A stretch of DNA of 64,000 bases from Dryas octopetala. Taxonomy: Eukaryota > Streptophyta > Magnoliopsida > Rosales > Rosaceae. The notes under the pieces were generated by a model. It ran no database searches. It saw only the letters and a program-made list of their open reading frames with translations, and had not been told where the DNA came from. The position numbers and the translations under genes are program-made. The stretch covers positions 16,657,738-16,721,737 of the forward strand of contig OY992833.1 of NCBI GenBank assembly GCA_963921425.1, in the 5' to 3' direction. Shown here piece by piece: positions 1 to 11,459 of the stretch. Every line of letters starts with the position of its first letter. The first letter of the stretch is position 1.

Positions 1-1060
1 GATGATTTAAATGTAACTCTATCAAATAAATGTAACTCAATAAAAATTACAAAGTAAAGTGCAAGTGTGCAACTCAATAGTTCTTAAAAAAAAACTAACA
101 AAGCATCGACCTTGAAAAAAATAATTGTTTTTAAGCCACCCATGTGGCATAAAAGTAAATAAGACTTTTACATGGATCTTAAATTGAAATTCACTACAAT
201 TTTTGTAGTTTTTCGCTAATTTCCCTTTTAGTTTGCATTAAAGACAGTTAAAATTGGGCAGAATAATTTTACCTTTCAAATAGAATATAAACATATTACA
301 ATAGTTCTAATAAGAAAAATATGAAAGTCAACTATATTAATAGTTGATTACAACTATCATACAAATAATTAATTACAGCAGCTAATATACATTTAATTCT
401 AATTAACGTATTCTAGTCTTCACATACTAACAAAGACTCTTGACCTTTTTTATATTTTTAAAAATTTAACCATCTAACAGTGCTTAACCTCCCCTTGAGA
501 AGATCTCGAATTCCCGTAATTGTTTTGAACACTACTTGAGTAGAACTCATCACTAGTCATGATTTAATTTCTAGAACTCTAATAAAGGGACTAAAAGTTT
601 TCAAATGGTACATATTTTGGCTAAGTTTTCAAATTTCTTCATGTTGATTAAAGATTAATGAAACTAAGATTGGACCAATTGTCCTCAGGCTATTTTAGGT
701 TCCCCCAAATTTTCCATAGTAAATATAAGCTCCTCATGCCTAGAGACATACAACAAAAAGAGAAGAATGCATAGTGAGGCATACGCATACCAACAAACAA
801 ATAAAGAACATATGAAATTTCAAATAGCTAAATCATGAATGTCCAAACAATATATGAACTGAATAAAGTAGTTTGGCTGACAAATCTAGCCTACAAAACC
901 CTAAAGGAAGTTAGGAAGAAATCTATGCGGTCTGTAGACTCCATGCTGCAGACTTTGGAGCATCAACATATACTTGTGCTTATTCTTCGTAATGAATTGT
1001 AAGCAGAAGACTGAATAAATGAAAATGAAAGAATTACAAACAAAAAAATATGACGAGTTG
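1..1060. other. AT-rich 3' flank of the clathrin light chain gene
   Basis: No gene is seen here. The last part, roughly 900-1060, should be the 3' UTR of the minus-strand clathrin light chain gene. Short reading frames here have no recognisable content. Confidence 0.6.
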
Positions 1061-4001
1061 TCACTCGGCAGGCGTTGGCCCGGTTTCAGCAGGTTTCTCA
1101 CCCTGAGGTTCCTCAGGTTTGGCAGGTTGCTCATCCTTGGGTTCAGCAGGAGCCTCTGGTTTTGATGAGTCAGGAGTACCATTAGCAGTAACATCTTTGG
1201 TAGGTGAAACAGGTGTGCTTGCAGCTGCAGTACCAGTTGCAATTGGTGAATTAGTTTTTCCATTCTTGGCATCCTTTCCTTCCTTTGCATCCTTCACGTC
1301 CTTCTTTTCATCCTTTCCTTCCTTTGCATCCTTCCCATCCTTTCCATCTTTGCCATCTTTGGTGGGTGGGGGAGGCATCATGTGTGGCGGAGGGTTCTGT
1401 TTCAGTTTGATGAAAATTTGCCTCATTCTTGCAAGATCAGTTGGTTTCCCAGGTTTTGGACCCTGGATTACCACAATTGACGGCTTCTTGTCAGGATCTT
1501 TCTTTCCTCTCTTCTTCTCAATATTAGGGACCTCCCGAGGAATGAGCTCTGCTATTGCTTTCCAATAATGTTTGTCAGCTTCTTTGTGGAACTTCTCTTG
1601 GTTGGCCAGGTACAGCTGCAAAGTCGCATTCATTTATGTTACTATGAAGCATGGAAGATGGTTGTGCCACTTGTGCATGTGTAAAGTGTATGCGCGCGCG
1701 CGTGTGTTGTGTTTCTTAGAGAAAGAGAGAGATAATTAGTTTAGAGAGGAAGTAGAGAATGATGCCTTTTAGAAGTACTACCTTCTCCCTTTCTCTGTTA
1801 TTAGCCTTGTTAGTTTCACAATTGAGCTTCCTTTTCTCATAGAAAGCTCGTTTAAACTCTTCAGCTTCGTTGATAATCTGGTTCCGTTGCTCTCTCTCTC
1901 TTTTCTCCTTTTCCTCAAGATGGATGGCATTTTGACTGCAAAATTAACCGTCAAAATTAAGGTCAAACCTAAAATTGTAATGCCTTAAATGAAATTCAAT
2001 AAAGATACAAACAATGGAAAATAAGTAAAAAATATGATTTTTAAACACTCTTTTCTTTCCAATATTAATTTGTAATTAAGATCACGCAAACTAACAACCC
2101 TTCACTCTTTCAATCATTTACAATAATGCAGAAATCTAGGATTTCACTATGTCTTAGCTAATTGTACAAGGAATTTCAATATTCAAATTGAAACTCTATA
2201 TATATAGAAGGTAAACAAAACGCATAAGGTGAGAAGATTCACTAGAAATTAGTTGTACAGATCGCATTGCCTAAAAAAAAAAGAAAGAAAACTTGGTCTA
2301 CATCTACGTTAAAAACCTATTTCATTCCCACAAATAATTTGTAAGTTTCAATTACCTCAAAATAACAATATATTATAGGAAAATTGGTTCTGAAGAAACT
2401 AAAAAATGAAGCTTTAATGTCTCCAGGCCTCATGCAAATTTACAAGAACACAGCAAACAACTAAAACAAAAAGGAAATTATATATAGTGGATAGAAGTTT
2501 TACAACAGCTTATAAGGTTTCAGTCTAGCAGCAAACAATGCCACAATTAAACTATATACGCGGTAGTAAAATATGGAAAACCAATACAGGGGATTTGGTA
2601 GATATATATGACTACTCCAGTGAAAGGATAAAATTAAATCACGGTTTGAAGTCAATTTAAAATAGGTCTTGCAGTAACATCAATGAAAGTAAGCATTTAC
2701 CATCAAATTGACCAAAGCAACATCTAATGTCTTGACAAGCAGACAAATCTTTGGTCTTAGTATGCTTAAAACTAGAGCTTCTACCCCATATTGCCCGAGA
2801 GAAGCAACATAAACCAGCTAATAAGGAGTCAATTTGGCAATTCAACAACTTCAAGTTCCTATCTAATATTCAAATTAAATAAATTGATCATAACGTACAT
2901 AGACATTATCAGAAAGTGGATACTGCCAAAGCCTTCAACAACTTGAGCTCATAGGAAAATATATGCAAAATAGATAACAGATGAAAAGCATGTGTTGCTT
3001 CAAGTCAATGCTGGGTTTCCTATTAAAGAGCATTGCAGGCTTCATTGCAACCCATCTTACGTGATTAGCTTAATGGTCTGGGACAAGCCATTAATTCCCT
3101 TAACAATGGTTGCCATCAGCTAAATGGACGACATTCACAAGTGCAGCTTAATTAGTTAATTCTAAGTTTCTACCAAATGTTTTACACTTCTGATTTTTAT
3201 CAATGCGAAATACATAAATAGAAGTAATCGATATATATAGGTCAATGTTCATGTTCCCATGCCAGACAGCCAACGGAAGACTGTGAATCTGAACCACATA
3301 GACAACAAATATGATCCACATGGAGAACCCAATTCCCCAAATACAGGGACAAGATCATCAACATTAATTCAGATCCAATACTTTCAAAAAAAAAAAAAAA
3401 GACCCTAACTGTAATGAACACATATATAAACACACAAAAATCTAATGCAAGTAGTTTGTGAACCTCATGCCCATGCATGCACTTGAACCATAAAATGTAA
3501 TGTCATGGCTAGAGTAAATTTGCAAGTAAATTAATTCCAACCATTAAATCTACATAAACATATATAAGACACATTATGCAAACACCAGAAAATCAACCAA
3601 GATCGATTTGGATCAGCTCACCGACGCCACTCGCGGCGAGCAAAGCCTTCCTCTCGCATCTCCTCCGGCGGCGGCAGCACCGGCCCATCATCCGACACGA
3701 AAATGTCATCATCATCATCATCACCACCACCAACACCACCTACGCCTAAGCCATTGTCCTCGGGCAGCTCCGAATCAAAAGGGGACACGTAGTCGGGGTT
3801 GGGGGCGGAGGATATGCCAAACCCGTAGGCGTCGGGGGAGGGCTGCTGGTCGTTGTTCTGGTTGTCATTGGGAGGCAGGACGACGTCGTCCTGGAAATCT
3901 GAGTGGAGAGGCGGAGGCGGCGGCGGCGGAGGAGGGTCGGCTGCGGGGGAGGAGGAGAAATCGTCGTAGCCCATGTAACCATCGTCGTCAAAGGACGACA
4001 T
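1061..4001 (-). CDS. CLC: Clathrin light chain, plant type, three exons, 362 aa
   Basis: Clathrin light chain binds the clathrin heavy chain hub and tunes coat assembly on plasma-membrane and trans-Golgi vesicles. Exons on the minus strand are 4001-3622, 1935-1782 and 1615-1061. Both introns are GT-AG (GTGAGC donor for intron 1, GTAGTA for intron 2) and the phases join cleanly into 363 codons including stop. The N-terminus begins MSSFDDDGY, has a proline run, and carries an Asp run and the conserved acidic/basic [15 protein letters not shown] segment. Exon 2 encodes the charged coiled-coil heavy-chain binding region. Exon 3 carries the plant-conserved [14 protein letters not shown] and [19 protein letters not shown] blocks. 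The tail is a Lys/Asp/Gly repeat followed by a Pro/Glu-rich end, longer than in the Arabidopsis proteins as I recall them. Intron 1 is 1.7 kb, and intron 2 has a short CG/GT microsatellite near 1690. The gene looks intact. Confidence 0.93.
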
Positions 4002-4720
4002 TGGGTTTGAGATTATTGAAGTGGATGGAGTTGAATGGGTTGTTGGAGTGTGTGCGTGATTGTGTTTTTCTGAGGGAGGAATGAGAGAGATTAATGGTGT
4101 GTTCGGATCCAGAGGGTGGATGATGAGTCTTTTTCTCTCTCAATTGCAACGTGTTGGGAAACCATATTTATTATTTCTTCATGGAATGGGGAACAGATCG
4201 AGCTGTCTGACACCGTGGCGTTTTTCTCTTTGTTTACTATCTCAAACACTCCACAGCTCTCCAAACCCGAATTTTATTTTCTTAGCTTAATTAAACATCC
4301 AAACACTACTTTACATTTTCAAATGATAAATAATTTTACTTGTTATAATTCGATAAACTCAAATCCACATTATCATTCACAAACGAGTAATCAACACTAC
4401 AAGAAAGTGATACACCAAACCCCCAATAAATGAGCTAGCGTTCCAACAGAGAGGTGATCAAAGTTTAAACTAAACTAATTGGAGCTGTTTAATTTCTGGT
4501 TCATGATAAAAAAAGTTCCTACATTTACTCAGAAGTAAATTACAACGAGCGTAGGTAATTTTTACACATGAGACTTCCTAGCAGGAAACGTTTTTTACAC
4601 ATGGTCTCTTCCCAATGTACAAACGCTTTTTACAGTTCATAAGCAGGAAACGCCTGAGAAGGTTCAATCATGTCAAAAAAAAAAAAAAAAAAAAAAAAAA
4701 AGAAGCTATACTTCCAACCC
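4002..4720. other. Upstream region of the clathrin light chain gene
   Basis: The promoter and 5' UTR of the minus-strand gene should lie directly above 4001. No clear TATA box was identified. A 25-base A tract sits at about 4677-4701. No other gene is seen. Confidence 0.4.
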
Positions 4721-4862
4721 CTTCAAATAATGATGATATTTGAAGTGGCACTTAACAAATGGATGATTAGAATTATGAGATTAGTTATGTAATGGGCTTA
4801 AAAAAGTACTTAACTTTGTATTAATTTATTAACTAGTTAGTTTTAGAGCAATTGTTCTCCTT
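4721..4862. mobile_element. Right-hand remnant of a MITE family also at 41.4 and 45.2 kb
   Basis: The stretch with 'gattagaattatgagattagttatgtaatgg' character and the end 'aactagttagttttagagca' match the right half of the two complete copies near 41426-41825 and 45250-45643. The left half is missing, so this copy is truncated. Confidence 0.5.
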
Positions 4863-4910
4863 ATTATATTAAACCAATGGGTGACAATTTTTTAAGACAA
4901 TATGGTCTTC

Positions 4911-6167
4911 TTTTTTTTTTGATTAAAGACGCTTGACATTTGTTCATGGATTAAATCTGCAAACAAAAGTTTTTGAAAACAAGAAGGCCCAGACTCAGAG
5001 TCAAGCCAACAATTGAAATTTAAACAAGAGAGTGCATGCTTTGCCAGGGCATGCGCCACTATGTTACCATCTCGTTGTCGAAATTGGCAGCAAGCTGCGA
5101 GGGAAGTTTTCAAAAGCACTTTGACATCTTTAACAAGCGCACCATCCGCAGCCAAACATAATTCACATCCTGCACCACACCTTGAGCATCAAGCTCAAGA
5201 ATCACGCTTTGAAATCCCATATCTGCAGCCAACTGTAACCCAACCAAAGCAGCCTTGAGTTCTGTTGTATGAGCAACAAGATGAGCGAAAACCAATTTGG
5301 CCGCTGCAAGGAGCAGAACACCCTCGCTGTCTCGGATAACCACCCCCAGCCCTCGTCGTTCCGCACCACTCCCTGTGGCTCCATCAATGTTGAGTTTCAC
5401 CCAACCCATCGGCGGCGCCTCCCAATGACCCTGAGAAGGTACGTACAGTCACAAGTGGGTGGTCCAGGACAGTATTTGCACGCTCATATATACTCCGCAG
5501 CATAAGAGACCAGCCGTTCATAAACATTCTTAGGCCATTCCTCAATATTATTAAACACCTATTCATTTCTAGAGTTCCACATACCCCAACAGAGATAAGC
5601 TAAGAGAGTCAGTTCCTCCTTTGTGAGGACTGCCTGCGCATATTCCAGTAGACTTATGAACTTTCCATCCACCATCAATCCCACAACTTCGCTGAAAGCT
5701 GAGAGAGCCCACACCCGTTGTGCTACGGGACAATTCCATACTCCATGAAAAACTATCTCATAGGCAGAATGGCATCGAGGGCAGTCTGGAGATTGAACCA
5801 AATTTCTCTTAAACAAACCCACCCCACATGGTAGCACTTCAAGACAGCACCTCCATAAGAATGGCTTGATTTTACCCGGAATGTTTAACTGCCATATACC
5901 TTTCCAAAATCGATGTAACAGTTGCAGCCTGGAAACCCTACCGTCCATTGCATTAGGTGACTGCCGATCAAGCCAGTAACCACTTCGTACACTATATCTC
6001 ACATCCTTTGTATAATGCCAAAACGTACAGTCTATCTGGTTGCTGAAGCCTACCGAGAGAAAGACTGATGATCGTCTCTACCTCCTGCGGCCAGAAATGT
6101 TGCTGAAGTAAGGGGATATTCCATAGCCCCCTTGGGGTAATAAAATATCTTACTCGTGTATCTGGAG
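4911..6167 (-). mobile_element. 5'-truncated LINE (L1-type with RNase H) with 15-bp target-site duplication
   Basis: A perfect 15-bp direct repeat, gacaatatggtcttc, lies at 4896-4910 and 6168-6182. Between them is the 3' end of a non-LTR retrotransposon read on the minus strand. It ends in a poly-A tail, seen as a T run at 4911-4920. The order is a zinc-binding reverse-transcriptase domain and then an RNase H domain, the usual 3' order of plant L1-type elements. The reverse transcriptase and endonuclease are absent, as expected from incomplete reverse transcription. Confidence 0.88.
4930..6165 (-). pseudogene. LINE ORF2 remnant: zf-RVT plus RNase H domain
   Basis: About 6002-5559 encodes the zinc-binding segment of plant LINE ORF2: IWQLNIPGKIKPFLWRC followed by CPRCHSAYEIVFHGVWNCP. 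Roughly 5409-5110 encodes a type I RNase H fold with the acidic positions LNIDGA, HTTELKAAL and ILELDAQ. The frame then shifts, and 5155-4990 supplies the final RDGNIVAHALAKHAL block. At least two frame breaks (near 5560-5400 and near 5120) make it non-functional. Weak coding similarity continues upstream to the truncation point near 6167. Confidence 0.82.
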
Positions 6168-6389
6168 GACAATATGGTCTTCAAACAAACTTCATGATCT
6201 AAGCATTGTTCTTATTAAATTTTTGCAGGAATTATATTTGAACGAAATCCCAAAAAATAGGCGGTATTGTTGAAACACAACGTGGAGTGGGCCCTAAAAA
6301 GAATCTCTTAAACAAGTTTATTTAAATGATCCATTTACAAAGAGCCCATGTCGATATTTCCATGGATATTTTTTGGTTTTCAAACTATG

Positions 6390-7449
6390 TGTTGATGCAA
6401 ATTCTCGTAAGGTAGATGCAACAACTTAGATAAGCTGATCTGGCTGATCAGGTGCTTTGCTAGATGATGAAGTGGATGCTGGTTGAGATCTTCCTGCAAG
6501 AGAAACAAGGTCAAGGGAGATGGACCGGTGTGGTACCAGCCAAACACGCTCCGATGATGAAGTCAGTGATGGTGTTTGATGGTGGATGAGGAAGAACAAA
6601 GGAAGAACTTGGGAGAATGGGAAGAACAAGGCAAATGTTCTGGGTTATTCTCAGCAAGTTGGATATGCTCTTGGGAGAGTGGAAATTTTGTATAAGTGTT
6701 TTGTGTGTAGATGCGTAGTCCTTGTTTTTGCACATATGACTTGAGATATATAAGCAAAGGAAACCTTAATGAGTAAGATACCTGCATGTGAATGAATGGT
6801 TGCCAGAGACCCACGTACCTGGTCAGACCTAGTTGCATGCTCAGCTGCCTGCTTCTTCAGCATTCAATGCTGCATTGAATGCTCCATTAAATGCAAGGCT
6901 GGAAGGTTCAGGTAGACTGCTCCAGTAGTCATGAATGCAAGCCTGATATCCCCTCTGTCAGAAGATTTGTGTCAGGTGCATTTAAGTGTGGCGGTTCGTC
7001 CCAGCGTGATCTTCCCGGGAATGGCGGCGGAGAGCCGAGCCGAGCCGATACAAGCACATGTTCTTATGCGTAGACATAAAGTCCATGTGTGATCGGATCG
7101 GGCATGGGATTCAAGACCGAGCCGATCCAGTAGACTGGGATCCTTCCGAGCCCTAACTGGTCGACGCCAGAACTCGAAAAGAGACCGTGCCCTGTGCCGA
7201 GCCGAGCCGAACCGGAATGACCGTGGTGAGATGGACACTCGATCCATTGAAAGATCATCGGTTCGGCTCGGACCGAACATGGTGGGCCCGGCGTGGAAAT
7301 TCGATCTGAGCTGGCAGAGGAAATGCTGACCAGTGATGATGTGGAGGTCAAAGTTTGACCATAGAAAGTCAACTCCGAGGTGGGTGTTGACCAGCCACGT
7401 GTCGAGCTGTGATTGGCTATTCGGATCGATGTGGATTTTCCCACAAACA
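6390..7449 (-). repeat. 3' LTR of the Tat element
   Basis: It starts TGTTGATGC and ends CCACAAACA on the plus strand. A TATA-like run at 6746-6752 (also present in the other LTR at 17838-17844) could be the core promoter in element orientation. Short reading frames inside are identical in both LTRs and are not considered genes. Confidence 0.93.
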
Positions 7450-7464
7450 GGAGTCCCCCAACTT
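7450..7464 (-). other. Polypurine tract of the Tat element
   Basis: Directly internal to the 3' LTR, the minus strand reads AAGTTGGGGGACTCC up to the LTR start TGTTTGTGGG. This is the purine-rich plus-strand primer of Ty3/Gypsy elements. Confidence 0.75.
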
Positions 7465-7755
7465 CCGATCCGAACAGACAGTGGTGGATGGGAAGTTGAG
7501 ATGTAAGGATTTTCCCAAAGATAGCATTTTGTTTGATCCGAGCCGAACCCTACAAATCTATGTTCTCGAAGATCCGAACACATGACGACTTGTGATTGGC
7601 CAAAATATCTCAGGGGCAGGTGAAGGGACGTTTGATTTCTGCATGGGGGAACGTAAGGGTCACCTCATTATGGGTATTTTTGAATGCTTGACAGGTGTCA
7701 AGATCTGGCATGTGAAGCGCCAGAAATGAAGGGTTGAGATCGGATTTGCATGGGA

Positions 7756-7764
7756 TATAAAAGG
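7756..7764 (+). promoter_or_regulatory. TATA box for the antisense gene
   Basis: TATAAAAGG lies about 330 bases upstream of the antisense ATG. It is followed by a CT-rich leader (about 7768-7860) typical of plant 5' UTRs. A potential 5' UTR intron donor (CCAGTAAGTG) occurs near 7958. The start site is not proven. Confidence 0.55.
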
Positions 7765-8089
7765 TCCCTTTCTCTCTCTTCCCTCCCATATTTTTCAGAA
7801 ACCCTCTCTCTCTCCTGCAAAACTCTCTCTCTCACCGTGAAATCTTCTCTCTCACCGCCGTTCGAGTGGTAGTCCGATCCCAACATCGACCGGGTACGGC
7901 GATAGGCGAGGTGATTCCGAGGGTGTTTGGGGCGGAGGGATTTGGCCGGACAAAACCAGTAAGTGATTCTGTCCACTTTTGAGTTTTTTTGTGTTTTTCG
8001 GGTTTTTCTGGGTTTGTTCTTGGTGTTCTTGAAAAAGACACTTTTCAATCCAAAAAGTGAGAGAAAAACGGAAAAAAGGTGTTTTAGCA

Positions 8090-10449
8090 ATGTCTGAATC
8101 CGATTCGAGTGATCGGCTCGGCTCTGGGGAGGCGTTTGATGGAGACAGTGATGCCGATCAGAGCCGAAGTCCTCCCGCGGGCCAGGCAAGTTGGGATGGG
8201 TTGTCCGAAGAGTTGGACGAGGTCATCTCGGCATTGCATCGCAACCCAGGCGAGGAGCGCCGAGCCCGAGAGGATCGGGAAAACCTCGAAGCGCCGAGTT
8301 CCGACCGGGAACAAGAGGCGGCCGAGGGCGACGACGAGGAGCCCCTTGACGTCGAGCCGATCGTGACCGTCCCGAGCAGGTTAACCTCGGGCTCAAGTGA
8401 AAGGGACAGGGGTCACGACGCGTCGACCTCGGCTCGGCAAGTGACAGGGAGTCCGATCGACCCGGACTTTTACGAGGAGTTGGCGTGGAAGGCCGATCAG
8501 ATCCAAAACGAGATGACCGAGTTTCATCTCGAGGATCTGAGGGCTCGGTACTCTGTTCCCGAGGCCGTGCGGATGAGACTGCCGATGGAAGGGGAGAAGC
8601 CGAGCCGACCTCCTAAGGGATGGGTGACCATGTACCCGGAAATGTTTGAGAACGGGGTTCGGCTTCCCCTGCATCCATTCCTGCAGGACTGGTTGGCCAT
8701 GATCGGCGCGGCGCCACATCAGTTGAATCCCAACGTGTACAGGATCATCCTGTCCATGCACATTTTGTGGCACAAGGTGCACAAATGCGAGCCGGATAAA
8801 GATATCCTGTTCTGCTCATACGCACTGAGGTCGAAGAATACCGAGCTCGGCTTCTACAACCTGCAGGCGTACTCGGGGCCACTATTCACAGGGAATCCCT
8901 CCTCCCAAAAGACTTGGAAAAGGAGATACTTCTTTGTCTCCGGGGATTGGGAATTTGCCGATCCGAGCAGACCCACTCCGGCCCGGGTTCCGAGAGCTTT
9001 TAGAATCCCAGGTGGGCAATGGAAGACTGGGACCGATCCGAGGGCAATTTGTATATGCTTTGTAATGTTTGTATGTATATTTTGTGGCTAACTCCTTTTG
9101 GTTTCATCTTTGCAGTCAGCTGGGGCAAGTACAAGCTGAGAGGCGAGCTGAGGGATCAGATTGCCGTGATCAGAGACTCGCCGACCGAATACCTATCCAC
9201 CAGGTTCTTGCTCGGACAGACCCAGATCAGGTCGAGTGGAATCTCCTGGTTTGTACCCAGGTGGAATCCAAGAGCCGAGAGAGGTATGAGTTCGGCGGAT
9301 CTGGAGGCTCGGCTCAGGAGGAAGGCGCAGAAGAGCGCCCAAAAGAAAGCTGAAGGCCGGGTGCCCGCCGAGCCGATCCCGGTGCCAGCGCCTGCCGCCG
9401 CCGTAGCCCGACCCGGGCCTTCCGTGAAGAGACCGGCTCGGCAGGGAGAGAAAAGGAAGGGCCCGGTGACCGGTGCTCGTCCTGAGAAGAGAACCCGGGC
9501 CGAACCCGGTGGTGGGGATGCCGAAGCCTCTGGCTCGGTGCCCCAGAAGATGGTGGAGGTCGACCCCTGCGTCGAGCCGTTCGTCTCGGGCCTTAAGCGC
9601 GTGATGACCGCGAAGGCGCAGGAGGGGTTGTGGACCGGTCATGGCGAGCCGAGCTTCAGCCACCAGGCTCTGATCACATCCCGCCAGGCTATGATGGTAA
9701 GTCTTTTTTACCTCGGATTTCGTCTATCCGCTCGGTTCGGACTAATGATAAATGTGTTTCTTTTGCAGCTCGCCATGAGGCAGTTCGAAGCTGCCCACGC
9801 CGCCACCGAGGCCGAGGCGACAATGGGGAGGCTTCGGGAGCGTGTCCAGGAGCTTAAGGAGAAGCTGGCGGAGGCCGAGCGGATGGTGAAGGCCGAGCGC
9901 GATCGGTCGGCGGGTCTGCGGTCCAAGTTGGCCGAGAAAGAGGTGGACGTTGCTCGGCTCGGAAAGGAGCTCCTTGCATCCGAGCAGAAGGTGGCCGAGC
10001 TGGGCCAGTTCGCTGACGACCTTCAGCGGGACGTCGAGGCTGCCGAGCGGAGGGCTGTCGAGTCTCGGCGTCAGGCCGGATTGCCGAGCGTGCAGGCACT
10101 GGCCAATGCCCAGTTCGAGGGGTACAAGGAGCTGCTGGAGGAGATCCGGTCGAAGAGGCCGGACTGGGATGTCTCGTTCCTCGGCGAGTCCGATGGTGAG
10201 GAGGATACCCAGGGGAGTCAGCAGGATGAGCTTCCTCCTCCCGATCGCCAAGTCCCCACCGAAGCCGAGCCGACTCCGGAGGATCCTCCGCTGCCTGACT
10301 GCGAGCCGACCCCGATCCCCCCAGTCCCTGAATCCGATCCCAATGCTGAGATGCAGATCGGCGGGGTTGATGTGGTGCAGCTCAGTGAGGAGACGCCCGA
10401 GGAGTCCATCGAGCCGATCCTGGAGGGCCCTGCCGAGCGATCTGCATGA
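8090..10449 (+). CDS. Antisense spliced gene inside the Tat retrotransposon (gypsy-type additional ORF), 740 aa
   Basis: This gene runs against gag-pol, in the spacer between pol and the 3' LTR. Three exons, 8090-9050, 9116-9696 and 9769-10449, join in frame (961, 581 and 681 nt) through GT-AG introns of 65 and 72 bp. These are short for plant introns but have good donors (GTATAT, GTAAGT) and acceptors (TTTGCAG, TTTTGCAG). The upstream in-frame GTG at 8057 is not needed; the first ATG, MSESDSSDRLG, is taken as start. Residues about 150-300 resemble the domain Pfam calls Transposase_28, 'putative gypsy type transposon' (GVRLPLHPFLQDWL, then a long Trp/Tyr-rich block). Then come a basic KRKGPVTGARPEKRTR stretch (possible nuclear signal), a long coiled coil (exon 3, MRQFEAAHAATEAEATM onward) and an acidic Pro/Glu tail. 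Function is unknown; antisense ORFs of this kind are described in Tat elements. No internal stop is seen. Confidence 0.82.
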
Positions 10450-11001
10450 TGGCTTTATTTTGTTTTTTTATGTTATCTTGTTTTTGTTTTTCTCCCCGAG
10501 CCGAGGTGTGGCTCGGGTTTGATTTTTGAACAATATGTATTTGGATTTTATGTTTGTTAATTTATCAGTATTTTCTTTTTATGATACAAGTTGTTGTCAG
10601 TTCAGCTCGGAAATTAAGCAAAAGACATAACTAATAACACATGAGTAAGAAAAATGATAAAAATGAAAAACATATTAAAAACAGAGGCATTTTGAGATCG
10701 GCTTGGCATGCCGATTGCAATGAGGATGAACGGTAATGATAAATTAGAACTTGTCTTCGGATCAGCTTGATAAGCATAACCAAGATAAGTAAAAATTTAA
10801 CAACCCTAGTGATCCCGGATGGGTTCGGCATACCCATTGAGATATTTAGGAATGCAGTTTTTTGAGAAAAATATTCAAACCTACTTTCAGATCGGCTCGG
10901 CATGCGCGATGAAAGTTTTGGTTGGAGTGTATATTTTTCTTTTAGAAATATCCTGTTGAACGTTAGGACTGTAGGAAGTCACTTCGGCTCGGACAGGGAT
11001 T
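10450..11001. other. Spacer between antisense gene and tandem repeats
   Basis: Non-coding, T-rich just after the antisense stop (likely its 3' UTR), with scattered GATCGGCTCGG-like motifs. No gene is seen. Confidence 0.5.
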
Positions 11002-11285
11002 TTTATAGACCTGATAAGTCTGTAATATGTCGAGCATCGGGCCGGAAATGGCGCGCTAGCTCGACACATGAGTTTATAGACCTGATGAGTCTGTAATATG
11101 TCGAGCATCGGGCCGGAAATGGCGCGCCAGCTCGACACATGAGTTTATAGACCTGATGAGTCTGTAATATGCCGAGCATCGGGCCGGAAATGGCGCGCCA
11201 GCTCGACACATGAGTTTATAGACCTGATGAGTCTGTAATGCACCGAGCGTCGGGCCGGAAATGGCACTTCGGCTCGGCACATGGG
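11002..11285. repeat. Four tandem copies of a 71-bp unit
   Basis: Units start at 11002, 11073, 11144 and 11215, exactly 71 bp apart, each beginning tttatagacctgat and containing a gggccggaaatggc core. Three copies then carry gcgc(g)c(t/c)agctcgacaca. The last copy has diverged there and reads acttcggctcggcaca. The array sits in the element between the pol 3' end and the antisense gene. Confidence 0.93.
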
Positions 11286-11459
11286 TTTACTATTTTTTCG
11301 AAGGAAACACTTAGATCTTTCCTCTTTGCTGGAAGTGTATAGGAGTAGAGTCCCCAGTGTTTGCTTTGAAAAAATAAGAAGAAATGAGTCAAAATATGTT
11401 CATCTCTTCATTGATTGGAATGGGTGTTAAGTCGGACAGTCCCCGATCCTAACTACATT

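Noticed and set aside
3608-4084. Plus-strand frame over the first clathrin light chain exon
   Set aside because: His/Arg-rich translation of the antisense of a Pro/Asp-rich exon.
6972-7583. 203-codon frame in the LTR
   Set aside because: Mostly repeated in the other LTR, without domain or coding bias; LTRs are regulatory.
11002-11285. Possible CRISPR-like array
   Set aside because: Units are directly adjacent without unique spacers and the DNA is a plant retrotransposon.
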